NCBI GenBank assembly: GCA_001051155.2
Contig: JYIP02000003.1
Location: 1,860,001 to 1,924,000 of the forward strand
Reading direction: 5' to 3'
Source: Chrysoporthe austroafricana
Lineage: Eukaryota; Ascomycota; Sordariomycetes; Diaporthales; Cryphonectriaceae
DNA length: 64,000 bases
The notes beneath the pieces are model-generated. The model was given only the letters and a program-made list of their open reading frames with translations. It searched no databases and was not told the DNA's origin. The position numbers and the translations under genes are program-made. Of this stretch, positions 10,648 to 22,683 are shown in pieces. How positions within the stretch are numbered: position 1 is the stretch's first letter; each line of letters begins with the position of its first letter.

Positions 10648-13600
10648 ATGACGTCCCCAGGGGGTGTAGACGTCCACGCAGAGACTGAGGCTTGGTACGA
10701 GTCACTGAGTCCTCTCAAGGTTGACCTGGTCGGAGATTTTGCAGGCAAGGAGCTTTTTGCCATCCACGGCGACGCGCTGATGCTGCACTGCATCCATAAA
10801 GCTCACGTCGACCTCACGGGTAAGTCTGCTGCTCTCTGCTCATCTCTCCATCCCAAGTCTTGATGAGGCTGACAGTGAGCATCAGATGGCTTTCAGATCC
10901 TTCACGCTGTTCATGCCGTTGAGAGCTTTCTGCAGAAGCTGAAGGAACGGGGCTGCAATTTTCACGTCGTCTGGTTTCGAGACCAGGAGAGGCTTTGCCT
11001 ACCAGGAGACGAACTTCCAAAGTCCCTCAACAGCAAGCACTTGTTGATACGTGCCATCTTAATCCGTCACCTCCAGTGCTCACACCTTGGCATACCTGAT
11101 CCTAGTCACGGTGGGAGCGATGCAGTCTGCTTTCAATTCCCAAGCCTGGGCGACGAGAGTTTCAAGCAGTATCTGAAGGAGAACACAATCCACTTCTTCC
11201 TCTGCCTTGATGCCAAGACCTTTGGCTCATTATCAGAGAACTATGCCACGGCTCACCTCAGCACTGCGCGTCAGCTTGGCACCAAAGGCTACAGCCTTGC
11301 CTTCATCAACGGTATTGAGTTCGCGAGCTCAAAGGTACGTAGAGATTGATCAGCACGTCTTGACATGTTCTGATGCTGACACGCGGGTCCAATCAAAGGT
11401 GTACTGCTCGGTCGTTTCGCCATCCTCTTCCTGGGAGCCACTTCCGCTTTCCTTTCCATCACCTGGCGAGGTGATGCCCGTTGTCTCCTCCGACCCCCCT
11501 TCTCATGATGATATCAATGAGTACATTCAGGCTTGGACTCCATGGGAAAATGGCAGTCCCCTTACGAGCCGTGAATACACTGCGATCCATTCACTTTGCG
11601 TCATGTCCAAGGCCAATGGGCCAGACTCGCGAGAGTTCTGCCACTGGGCAGCCCAATACCTTGTTCATCTGGTCCTGCTCAGAAGACTGCCGCTGTCTCG
11701 ACGATCTGTCGATACAGTGTCTGAGTTACCCAAGGATGCAATGCGGATCAAGTTTATCTCAGAGTTTTCGTCTATTTGCAAAACTGCTCTCATTTACATC
11801 CCAGATGAAGCCGTCTGGGACTCATTCGACCTTCTAGACGGCAGGCTACTTGAATGTGTGGAAGCGCAACGGCCTGTCCTTCCAGAAGCCTTGATGCTTG
11901 AGGCTCAACAGGTTGCACAAAAAATCAAGCAGATCACTGGTGCCGACATATCGTGGGCCAGTTCGCCTTCTCAGCAGCCTCAGCTTGAGTTCGTTGCTCA
12001 GGCTCAAGCCATACGAGAGAATGATGTGCTTCCATTTTCTCACCCTATCTTGGACGGCTACCTAGAGGATGTACGACTAACATCCACCTCGGTCGCTGAA
12101 CAAGACTGCTTGCCTAAGATCTCTAAGGAACTCACACACTGGCACAATTCGCGGGTTTCAATCAACGTCAAGCGGCTTCCTCGTACCAAGACGAAGTGGG
12201 AGTTGAGAGATGAACAGAAGTTTATGGCAACCCAGCTTCAATATTCTGCAAGTCTGACAAATGCTGCTGGGAAAATGATCAACCCAGAGACCATTGTAGT
12301 CGGTGCGGACGACCCAGTTCAGCCATCCGCCAGCGGCTCAAAGCAGCCGGAACCTATCAAGACCACCGCAGCTAGGTGTGGCAAGAAGGCCAAAGCGAAG
12401 AGCGGAAAGCAGCTCGCCTTGGAAGCTGCTGAGGCCCTGAGAAGGGAGAAGGCGGGCACCAAAGCTGACGGCGCACTTTCACTATGGAATAGCGAGCGTA
12501 AGCATTTTGATATGGAATCCGATCCCGTCAAGCGGTACTCCAAAGTGATGAAGTATCTGAGTGGGATATCGGACAAAGCTAGGGCTGCGGTCGAGGCAGA
12601 AATTTCTCTGTATGCTTGCAACATCCTGGCTACCATATTGGCAAAGACAGGGCGATCTTCACCAATGGGCATGAACATAGCGGCGCTCATGTGGTCCACC
12701 ATCCAAGATCTCAACAAATCTGGAAGAAGCATCCAATTTTCAGATGTTCCTGCTAGGATAGACTTTCAGCTTCGGCATTGTGGCCCTCTCCTCGAGCGGA
12801 GCTTCGACCCTGCGCCTGATCCTCGCGTTCCTTTCCACCCAGACGCATGGCAGCGCAGGGTTCTCGACGCCATCGACGCTGACAAGAGCCTGTTCGTGGT
12901 GGCGCCTACCTCCGCGGGCAAGACCTTCATTTCCTTCTACGCCATGAAGAAGGTGCTCAAGACCAGCGACGATGGCGTGTTGGTCTACGTGGCCCCAACC
13001 AAGGCACTCGTGAACCAGATTGCAGCTGAGATCCAGGCTCGTTTCAGAAAGTCTTACAGTCGCAATTCCAAATCCGTCTGGGCTATTCACACAAGGGATT
13101 ATCGGGTGAACAATCCCACTGGGTGTCAAGTGCTGGTGACGGTTCCGCACATCCTTCAGATCATGCTGATGGCGCCATCCAACGCTGAAAGCCCTGCCTC
13201 CTGGTCTCGACGAGTCAAGCGCATCATCTTTGATGAGGTGCACTGCATCGGCCAGGCAGAGGATGGTGTCATCTGGGAGCAGCTGCTCCTTTTGGCCCCG
13301 TGCCCTATCATTGCCCTATCGGCAACAGTGGGCAATCCACGCGAGTTCAAAGCTTGGCTTGAAGGATCTGAGAAGGCGAAGGGCAACCATTTGGAGATGA
13401 TTGTGCATTCCACACGATATTCGGATCTCCGAAAGTTTCTCTGGAAGCCGCAGGCGCAAGGAGAATTCGTCTTCGCAGGTCTACAACCTATTAATAGGCT
13501 GCCTATTCCTGGTCTCGATGACGGCAGTGTCACTGCAGGTCAATTTTCGTACGTTCACCCTGTGGCTAGTATACTCAACCGCGCTCGTGGAACACTCCAA

Positions 13601-16201
13601 GACCTCAGCCTCGAACCGCGAGACTGTATCATGCTGTGGGAGTCAATGGCGAAACACCAGACCGAAATGCATCAACTCGACTCGTCCCTGGATCCTAGAA
13701 AAGCAATTTCGGGCGTGAAGAGCCATGATGGGCCATCTTCCCCATGCACTGTACGGAAGGCCGATATTGCTGAGTACGAGATTCAACTCAAGAAGCCTCT
13801 AGAAGAGTGGATGACGGATCGAAGTTCTCCATTTGACGCTGTTCAGAAGGATCTCCGATCGTCATATAGCATGTCCGAGTTCTCTCACCAAGACATTCGC
13901 AAGCACGCCCTGTCTCTCCTCACGGATCTGCACACTCAAGGAGCCCTTCCTGCCATCTTATTCAACTACGACCGAACGAACTGTGAGATCATTGCATTCA
14001 CACTACTCTCCCAGCTCTCGGAGGCAGAGCAGGTGTGGAAGGCCTCAAGTACGGAGTGGAAGAAGAAGATCGCCAAATTTGAGAAGTACAAGAAAGATAG
14101 TGGCAAGATGCGGGCTATAAAGGAGAAAGCCAGCAAGGCCAAGGCAAAGGCAAAGCTTCAAGATGACGGAGCAGGGGATGATAGCCGAGAGGAGGTTGAT
14201 TCCAGCACTTGGGCGAATTTCGACCCGCAAGCTCCGCTTCCTATGTTCTCTTTTGCTGATGAGACAAAATTCGCCCCCTCTGAACTTGAGCAGGCCATCT
14301 ACTCCTTGCGTTTCAAGAAAATCGATCGCAGGCTCACTGACGCTCTTAGACGCGGAGTGGCTGTCCATCATGCTGGAATGAACCGCAAGTATCGTCAGAT
14401 CGTCGAGATGCTCTTCCGCAAGGGCTTCTTGACAGTTGTTGTTGCAACTGGCACCTTGGCCCTAGGTATCAGTAAGTCCCCCTGTGGAGAACATCCTTGC
14501 TCTGAAATATTTTGGGCGCCCAAATATCATGACATCTTTGCATCAACTGCCCCCTAAGGATACGATGAGACCTTTCAATTTGACTCAACGCAGCCGTTTT
14601 CTTCATTCTTGATACCATAAAAATTTTATATACTAATCTGACAACTGATAGATATGCCCTGCAAAACGGTCGTTTTCTACGGAGATTGTGTCTTCCTCAC
14701 GGCTCTCAATTATCACCAGGCTGCAGGTCGTGCTGGCCGTCGAGGCTTTGACCTGCTAGGTAATGTTGTATTCGCGGGAATGTCACAGGAGCGTGTATAC
14801 GAAATCATGTCCTCGCGGCTCCCTGATCTTCGTGGACACTTTCCCCTTTCGACTTCACTCATCTTGAGGACTCTGGGTTTATTACATCACACGAAGAATT
14901 CTGAATATTCAGTCCGAGCGGTGCAGTCTCTTCTGTCCCAGACCCGTCTTTACCTCGGTGGGCCAGCTGATCAAATGTCTATCAAGCACCATGTGCGCTT
15001 CTCCATTGAGTACCTCCGTCGGCAACACCTTCTCGGGAGCGATGGCACACCATTTAACTTCGCCGGCCTGGTAGGACACCTTTATTACACCGAAAACGCT
15101 GCTTTTGCGTTTCACTCGCTTCTGAAGGAGGGTTATTTCCACGACCTGTGCGCCGGTAGCAAGGCCGCGACCGCCGCCACTCTTGAAAAGATCGTCTTGG
15201 TGCTAGCGCACATCTTCTGTCGCATTCCGGTTAGCAATATCAGCAAGAATTGGGAGAAAACTATCCAAAGATCGCCATCGGTTGTACTGCTACCCTCTTT
15301 GCCTGATGCAGCTCTTCGGATTCTACGAGACCACAACCGCAACACTCTCGACATTTTCAAGAACTACGCGTTTGCCTTTGTGAATCAGCACTTAGCTCAT
15401 ATGCCGGACCAAACTTTACCATTCACAGGACTTCAAGCGGGTGCCTGCGAGGACGACTACGGCGATGAGGCCGTGCATAGAATCCTTGGAAGTGCCAGCC
15501 TCCCACCCACAAAGGTCCGGTCACCCTTCGCAGCACTGTCTGGGTTCGGGGACGATTCCTTCAATTCCATCCATGAGCTCTGCACTACGGCCCGTAGCGG
15601 TGTCTTCCTCGAAGAGTCCGCAATTCCTTTCATCCCTATATATCCGGACGACGCAAGTTCTCCCTGGAATGCCTATATTTACCACTTCTACAAGCACGGT
15701 GACTTGGAGGCCATTGTGCGAGACAACCACATCAAGCGGGCTGACGTCTGGTTCCGGCTGAAGGATTTCTCCCTGGTGCTGGCCACGATAGTCACGAGCC
15801 TACGTAACTTCATGGATCTCGAGTCTGGAGGTGATGATATGGATATGATAGATCTCCAGGATGCTGAGGATGCGTATGAGGAGCGTCTGGATGAAGAGGA
15901 TGCAGCTGACAGTGGCATCCAAGTCGGCTCGAAGGTTGACCTTCCAGAGAGGCCGGCCACAGTGGCCGAGCCACACAAGAAGGCTAAGGAGACCGTGGTT
16001 GCCGATTCCTGGGATGACGAGGTCAGCGACGATGACGATAATCTACCTAATCCATCACCCGACCCTACTACCAGAGAACTCGATTCTACTACGGGGCCTG
16101 CTTGGGACGGCGATGGCGAGCAGAAACTACCCCAGGTGCTCAGAATGTTTCAGATGATACAGCAAGAGTTCGATCAGAAGTTCAGGGAAATCTGGGCATA
16201 A
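10648..16201 (+). CDS. DDX60-like Ski2-family DExH helicase
   Basis: Four exons: 10648-10819, 10886-11334, 11399-14471 and 14652-16201, encoding 1747 residues; introns of 66, 64 and 180 bases. Helicase motifs are complete: Walker A APTSAGKT at 709-716, the DEVH box at 819-822, SAT at 848-850, the motif V region ATGTLALGINMPCK, whose Asn codon is split across intron 3, and motif VI QAAGRAGRRG at 1254-1263. The N-terminal 200 residues resemble the DDX60 pre-helicase region (DLVGDFAGKELFAIHGD). Lys/Glu-rich segments follow at about 500-530 and about 1090-1130, and the C terminus is acidic. Mammalian DDX60 is an interferon-inducible cytoplasmic helicase linked to antiviral sensing and RNA decay; the fungal role is unknown. 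Superfamily-2 helicases of this branch unwind RNA with ATP. Assignment to the branch is firm, cellular role is inference. Confidence 0.88.
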
Positions 16202-16583
16202 GGTAATTATGCAACGTGACGAAGGGGACATGCCACGACTACGTGCAACATTCAGGGCTCAACGCACGACAGCTTGGGCACGGAAAGTATGAGTGGTCAA
16301 AATTGCGATTGTACCATAGATAATTCGTAGAGTGTTAGGACTATCAAGTCACCTCAAAAGATTAAACCACTGGCTAATGTCCGCTTCCCAAGACTTGCAG
16401 CCCCTCAGCGTGACGAAAGCGCATTACAGACCAATACAATGTGTGATGCCTTAGGACACCCTGAACAGATCATCTAATTGAGACATTTCTGCGACAACTG
16501 CCACTCCCACAACGCATATTGCCCTCTGAATTGACTACTCTATTGTCTTTTTTGAGTCTTGACGTCTTATCTTATCTTCAAGT
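16202..16583. other. Convergent 3' intergenic region
   Basis: 382 bases between the stop codons of the DDX60-like helicase (plus strand) and leucyl-tRNA synthetase (minus strand). It must hold both 3' UTRs and polyadenylation signals, so the transcripts may overlap. No gene is present. Confidence 0.6.
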
Positions 16584-19500
16584 TTATCCCTCGTGATTCA
16601 TGAACATGAAGCTCGGCGCCCCCGGTACCGCGTTGTCACCGATCGGGCTGCTCACATCCACCTCCTTCCCACCAGCCGTCAGGTCCCTGCCTTTCTTCGT
16701 GCCCTCCGCAACCTGCACGACGACGATCTTGGAGAAGCCCGTCGTGCGCTTCAGGCCCGACACCATCTCAAGCAGGACAGCCTGCTCGTCGAAGCCGAGC
16801 TTGCGCTCCAGGACGACCGAGGCGTCCTCGCCGGCCTCAAGGCGCTTCTGGAGCTGCTTGACGAAGGGCATGGCCTTTTTCGCCTCGCCGCCCTTCTTGA
16901 TCTTGTCGTTGAGGTCCTTCTCGTCCTTGATAGACTTGCTCGCGGCATCCCACTGCTCGCGGAGGAGGTCGATGTACTTCTCCTGCCAGGCGGGGTACTT
17001 GTCCGTCGTGAAGATTCTAGAGCGTTGTCGTCAGCCATGAGAACTCGCTATGGGAGTGGCTCGGAAGGAGGGGGGTTTGACTTACGTGAGCATCTTGGGC
17101 TTCTTAGGATCGTAGACCGTCTCCTTACCCTTCGCCTTCTTCTTGAGTTGTGCCGACTCGGCACTGTTGATGTTGCTCGACGTCTGCCGGACATAGTCAC
17201 GAGCGGCAGACAGGCCGAAGTTCGCCGCCGGTACCTCGGGCCACTGGGCCAGCTGAATGGACTGCGGCTTCTTCAGGATCTCCAGCCAGATCCACTCACA
17301 CCAATGAGGCGCGATGACCACCAGGACCAGGGCCTGCAGCTCGAAATAGCGGAAGATTAGGTCCTTGTGCATCTTGATGCCGGCGCCGATACAGGCCTCA
17401 CGGTAGAAATCTCTTGCCGAGGTGAAGTCAAACCATGCAGCCTTCAGGGCAAGCTTATAGTTCGTATCAGTGTATTCCCTCCTAGCTTCCGCAACGAGCA
17501 CATTCATCTCGTTGTCGAACAGCGCATCTTGGTAGGAGTTCAGTGGCCCTGATCTCAGGTCGGGGTCCTTGGACACCTCCTCAATCCACTCCCGGTTGTT
17601 GAAAAGTCTCAGGACACCATTGTCAGCCACGTCCTCCTCGAAGTTGGCATCCGTATTGCCATCGCCGGCATCTGCTAGAGCAATTCGGGCGGCGTCGGCT
17701 CCGTACTTCTTGACAGTATCATCCAGGGTCATGAAGTTGCCAGTCGACTTAGACATCTTGGAACCGTTCAGCATCAGATGGCCGTTTGCACGGATACCGC
17801 GCGGCCAGTACTCCTGGGAGAAGAAAGCGATGTGGTTGTAAAGGAAGAAGGTCAGGTGGTTGGGGATGAGGTCCTTGCCAGAAACACGGACGTCCAGAGG
17901 GTACCAGTACTCGAAGTCGCGGCGCATGCCTTCCAGAGTGGCCTTGGAAATCTTGCTCTTCTCCACAATCTCGTCAGTGAGCTCTCTCCTGCAGAAAACG
18001 TAATCCCACACCTCATCAATCATCTGGTCGGCCGAGATGTTACCCTTGCCCTTTGATCGGCCGAACAGATCCGTGTGCAGCCAGGGAACAAGTGTGTAGT
18101 ATGCCATGTAGATCGTGGAGTCGCTAAGAGATTCAACCAGGAAGTTCGTGTCGAATGGCAGTTTAGAGCCGAGTCCATACGTTCTCGCGCAGGCCCACTG
18201 GTTCAACCAGTTCAGAACACCAATGAAAGCATTCTTCGTCTCGGTCGAGTAGGTGTTCAGGCCGTGTTGCACCCAGTCAATTGCCTGATCCCTCCACTTC
18301 TCCTCGCCGTAGTCCAGGTACCACTGATCCATCAGTGCCACGATACACTTGTCACCAGATCTGCTGACAACCTGGCCCTCGGGCTCAGCGTAAGGGAACG
18401 CCTCGCCCGCGGCGATCAGGTCTGCGCGGACCTTTGGCTTCGCGACTTCGACCTTCTCTCCCTTGTACTTGCCAACCAGCATAGTCCCCTGGTAGAAGCC
18501 TTCCTTGTACGCTAGTTCTTTAGCCTCGGCTAGAGGCTTAGTGTCCTTGGGTGAGGCGATCTTCAGCTTCTCCACGAGGGTCTTGGCGCAGATGTCTCCG
18601 TAAGTTGGGGTTGAGATGATGGGGAAGATCTCTAGCTCAGCCCATTCCTTCTGGATGCCGTAGAAATCAGACTTCTTGGCCAGATCCCGCACGGTGGCAT
18701 AATCATCGGGAGAGTCTGATGGGACACTTGTCACGACACCAGTACCCTTCGTCTCCAGGACCGTGTCCATGGGCAGGATGCGAACACCGTCCTTGTGCAT
18801 GGACAGAGGTGCGTGAACCAGGGTACCAATGCAGTCTGAGCCCTTTAGCTCGGCCAGTGACTTGGGGACGACACCATTATCTTTCAGCAAGCCCTGGAAT
18901 GCCATGTTCCGAGCGGCGCGATCGCCAATGATGTAGTAGTCGCTGTCTGAAGCCTGGTAGACGCCATAGGTGAGTTTCGGACCGACGTAGCACGACGTCT
19001 GCCCGTACATCGTTTCTGGGCGGAGGGTTGCAGGCACGAAGAAGACGTTGGCCCCCTCAGGCAGCTTGCCCTTGATGGCCTCGGCAGCCTTGGGGGTCCA
19101 TTCGAGGACCTTCAGCTTCAGCGCCGTGTACTCCTGAGGGCCGACGCCCTCACCATCGCTCCGGTCGTGGTCCATACAGGGCTGGCCGTCCTTTATCGAG
19201 TAGATAGTGTACCTCTTGCCGAATTTGATCTTGTTCATCTCCCGCAGACGAGTCATCTGCCACCGTATGAATGCTAGAGTACGTCAAGTCAGCCCAGATC
19301 ACGGCCAAAGCGCGTGCGCGTATGACCATGAGGCCGCTCACCGTCATAGTATGGGTTCGCGTCGGTCGTGACGAATTGCCTTCGCCAGTCTATTCTGCAG
19401 CCCAGCGCCGACAGGTCCCGCTTGCACAGCGGCGGGAAGAACTCGAGCCAGTACTGTGCGTCCGCGAATCGGTGAATCTCCTTCCTAGGGATGCCCACGG

Positions 19501-20231
19501 CCTCCATGATCTGGAATTGATACTTCATCTTCACCGCCTTTGCGTTCGCCTTGCCCTTGGTGGCCTTGAACTTGGTGACGTCCTCGCTCTTGGCCTGCAC
19601 GGGGTTCGCGCCGCCGGCGGGTTTCTCCACGAGGACTTCCTCCTCTTCCTTGTAGTCCTCAAACTCCTGCCCGAACATCTGGACCTCCTTAGCGATCTTG
19701 TCCGCGGAGGCCTTGATGGGCAGACCGGTGCAGTGGTAGCCCTGCGGCCATAGCACGCGCTTCCCCTGCATGCGCTCCCAGCCGACCATAAACTCGACCT
19801 TGCTGTCGGAGAAGGCGTGCCCGACGTGTAGAGTGCCGTTCATGTAGGGATAGGCGATGGTGCCGAAGAACTTGGGGTATTTCTCGCGGAGCTCAGCGGC
19901 GGAGATGGAGTGTAGGGGAACCTCGTCGGTCGAGGGAGCATCGGGCTGGAACACCTTGTCTTCATATGGAGGTTGTCTCGTCAGTTCATATCCTGTGATG
20001 GCTCCCCGCTCCTCGTGGTGATATCGTGTGCTTCATACCGGCTTCCCATTTCTCCTGTATCCACTTCTCCCAAGCCACCAGGGTATCTCTCTTCTCGGTC
20101 TAGAGCGGAATGTTGTGAGCATGAGGCCATGGCCTGCTGGGAGGTACCGTAGCTGCAGCCAGGGGAGAACATACACCCTTGAGCTCCTTCGTCTTCGAGA
20201 CGGGAACGACGACCTGGCCGGCAGCGGCCAT
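16584..20231 (-). CDS. cdc60: Leucyl-tRNA synthetase, cytosolic
   Basis: Five exons on the minus strand: 20175-20231, 20039-20099, 19342-19959, 17086-19273 and 16584-17016, encoding 1118 residues, as expected for eukaryotic cytosolic LeuRS. The enzyme charges tRNA-Leu with leucine using ATP and edits mischarged products. Class I signatures are present: HVGH at 84-87 and KMSKS at about 751-755 (NGSKMSKSTGN). The N terminus MAAAGQVVVPVSKTKELKG is the typical fungal start and lies alone in the short first exon. The large insert between catalytic halves carries the CP1 editing domain. The C-terminal exon (KYPAWQEKY, FVKQLQKRL) matches the eukaryotic extension. Exon 2 to 3 splicing uses the AG before ACAAGGTG, giving WEADKVFQPDAP. 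Intron sizes are 75, 79, 68 and 69 bases. Confidence 0.95.
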
Positions 20232-20448
20232 GCTGGGCTGGTTCTCTGTGTGCGATCGCTCTCGAAGGTCCAAGATCCAATTGCTGCCGATAGAGGTGTC
20301 AGCACACAGCACTATGTAAGGCGGACGAGAGAGATTGACTGACCAGACGACCTCGGGGCCGTCCTCTTCCACTTTTGCCGTTCGATGTGTTCAGGTCGAG
20401 GGTTGAGTCACGGAGCAGCTTTCGCTGGTGGTCTGCCAGGGATAGCGG

Positions 20449-20464
20449 GGCCAAAATTTTGGCC
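20449..20464. promoter_or_regulatory. Perfect 16-bp palindrome in divergent promoter
   Basis: The sequence ggccaaaattttggcc is its own reverse complement. It sits in the 469-base gap (20232-20700) between the divergently transcribed leucyl-tRNA synthetase and the small mitochondrial protein gene. It could bind a dimeric transcription factor serving both genes; no known factor is assigned. Nothing else in the gap looks like a gene. Confidence 0.4.
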
Positions 20465-20700
20465 AGGGCGGCGGTAGCAGCACAGTCAGACACAACCGCG
20501 GGGTTGGTGGGTCCAGCGAGGCGGCACTGGACGGCAGAGGACCGTGCCATCAGGAGGCTAAAGCGTCAAATTTGTCCCTGCAGCCCGCCTCTCGCCATAC
20601 TCCGACGACAACTTCAAGTCGGCATCCCGTCGACCCGCAGTGTCCGTTGCTCTGGCGACCTCCCCAGCCGTCTCACGAGACGAGGATTTTTTGCTCCGCC

Positions 20701-21217
20701 ATGTTCCCGACCCTCATCAGGAGGGCCGCGCAGAGCCCACTGACGCCGGAATCCGCCTATATCGCGAGGATCAGGGAGCTCTACCCGCCCAAGAAGGTCT
20801 GGCCGCCCGACTTCCAGAGGCTGTCGCTACAGGAGCAGCTCCGGTACGAGAAGAAGTACAAGCGGAGGCTAGCGCTCGCCACGGCGCGGCCGCGGTGGGA
20901 CAGGTTCATCAAGCTGATGCAGCTGTTTAGTATCGTCTGTACGTGGAAGCTGCAGCGCAGTAGACAGTTGAGATCTGGGATGGGCTGACGCGGCGCAGCG
21001 ATAACTACCTACGCCGTCCTCTTCATGGACTGGAAGCAGGAACGCCAGCCATTCGATGGGGTAAGCACTCATGGCACGGCTACAGCGGGCTGATATCGGC
21101 TGACACAGCGTCCAGCTACGCCAAAGCTTCTGGAACGGTCTCGGATTTGACTACGAGCCTGATTCTGCAAAACCTATCCGGAAGAAACCATCTGAAGGTC
21201 TCTCTCAGCCCAGATGA
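20701..21217 (+). CDS. Conserved small fungal protein, predicted mitochondrial membrane
   Basis: Three exons, 20701-20938, 20999-21060 and 21116-21217, encode 133 residues. The first exon is typical of a conserved fungal family of unknown function: ARIRELYPPKKVWPPDF, then LSLQEQLRYEKKYKRR and ATARPRWDRF. A single hydrophobic helix at about 73-92 (LMQLFSIVSITTYAVLFMDW) is formed across intron 1. The Arg-rich, acid-free N terminus (MFPTLIRRAAQSP) suits a mitochondrial presequence. The C-terminal exon is chosen so that PFDG continues into LRQSFWNGLGFDYEP; the nearer acceptor at 21108 gives a shorter tail and is less attractive. The function is not known; a respiratory-complex or inner-membrane accessory role is only an inference from topology. 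Confidence 0.7.
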
Positions 21218-21571
21218 GGCCGTCCTACATACGGCGTCATATTTGTTCCGTCTGCATTATTCCGGCGTTCTGGTTGGGGATACCCTGAGCATGGTATGTC
21301 TTGTAGAGTCGAGCTTGCTCGAAAATCGAATATCACTCCTCCCACTGCCGTGCTCGTGCCCGTGCCCGATCTCCAAAGTGTCGTCTCTGAAAGCTCGCTT
21401 CACAAACGGCCCTGGCTGGTTACGCTCTGGCGCGTCCCGTCCCTGACACGGCGTCGAGACCCATATTTCAGGGGACTCGACCAGAGCACCTTGTCCAAAC
21501 GTAGCAAGCGAGCGGTGCCCACGAGGGCGGTGCAGCTCAGACAAATAAATACCCACGCTGCTGCCGTCCCC
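21218..21571. other. Convergent 3' intergenic region
   Basis: 354 bases between the small mitochondrial protein gene and aps3, tail to tail. No structure of note; open frames here are extensions of shadows of the neighbouring genes. Confidence 0.5.
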
Positions 21572-22196
21572 TCATCTGCCGGCCCAGACGCCCATCCCCA
21601 ACCCCGCGCCCAGCCCGGAGCCCCTCGACTCATTGACCGGCCTCTTGGCCACCGTCCCCTGCGCCTTGACGCCCGCCACGATGCGGTCGAGGTTGGTCTC
21701 GATGACGACGCCGCCCACGATCATCTCCGCCAGGGTGGCGTGCAGGCTCTCGTAGTTGAAGATCAGGTCCAGCTCGCAGACGTTCTCGAACAGCTTGTCC
21801 AGGGCCTCCACGTACACCTGGATCAGATCGATGAGGGCGAGCGGGGACTCCGTCGAGGTGGAGATGATGATGAAGAAGAGCGTCGCGTAGTGCCTGTAGG
21901 TCACGAGCGAGGGCACGTCGTTGTGCTGCTCGGCTGAGGAGGAGTGGGAGGTCCCGGAGGCGGCGAGGAGGGGCGGGAGGGGGAGGAAGTTGCAGGAGCC
22001 GGAGGGGCGGTTGGACACGAGCGTGAAGATCTCGGAGATGAGTCGCTGCTGGATGGATGTGTCCTGGAAGGCGGGCGTCAGTAAGGTGCTGCGGCAGCGC
22101 ACATCCGGAGGGGACGGGGTGGTGTACCAGCTGTGTGTAGAACTTGGTCAGCCGCGGCTGTCCCTGGCCATTGAAGACCAGGAATGCGTTGATCAT
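21572..22196 (-). CDS. aps3: AP-3 adaptor complex sigma subunit
   Basis: Two exons, 22128-22196 and 21572-22063, with a 64-base intron, encode 186 residues. AP-3 sigma is the small subunit of the heterotetrameric adaptor that sorts cargo from Golgi and endosomes to the vacuole by the ALP route. The start MINAFLVFNGQGQPRLTKFY is diagnostic of sigma chains. The typical ISEIFTLVSNR and VTYRHYATLFFI segments, the DLIQVYVEALDKLFENVCELDLIF core and the EMIVGGVVIET stretch follow in the usual order. The donor of the intron is GTACAC, a weaker GT site, but it is the only choice that joins KFYTQL to DTSIQQRLI. A Ser-rich loop at about 57-70 and a Gly-rich C-terminal tail are fungal variations. It is encoded divergently from frataxin. 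Confidence 0.92.
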
Positions 22197-22683
22197 GTTG
22201 GGCTAGACCCGGCGGGCGCTGCTAGCAGGACAGCAGACGATCGTATTATGCGTCAAACGTAGGAAGTGGTAGGGTAGAGCAGGCCTATGGGCAAATGAAT
22301 GACTTGACTGGGTATGGTCACTACTATGCAGGCCCGCCGTCGTGCTTGGAGAGAGAACTGCAGATCGAGGGGTGCGTCACCGAGCACAGACCACGACAAA
22401 GGGAGGGGGGGGAGGAACGGCTCGGCGGCACGGAGCCACCATACCCCTGAAAAGCTGGGGAAAGCTCCCTGTCGGGCCGTGGGGGTCCAGTCCGACAGCT
22501 CAGCCTCTCGGGTGACCCCCAGCTCCAGAGGTCCAGAGATCGCCTTGTCGACAACCCTCCTGTCTCCTGCCTGTCTGCAGCCATACTCCTCCTCTTCCAC
22601 CTCTCAACTCCGTTACTGCCACTCGAGACCCAGCTGCCTTCGTTTCGTATCACACCCACTCTCGACCCAACACCGCCTCCACC
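22197..22683. other. Divergent promoter of aps3 and frataxin
   Basis: 487 bases shared by the two divergent start regions. Pyrimidine-rich on the plus strand towards the frataxin ATG (cctcctcttccacctctc near 22586), as is common in fungal 5' leaders. No gene is present. Confidence 0.5.

Noticed and set aside
21296..21937. 213-codon plus-strand frame across the aps3 gene.
   Set aside because: Antisense shadow of the well-supported AP-3 sigma exon 2.
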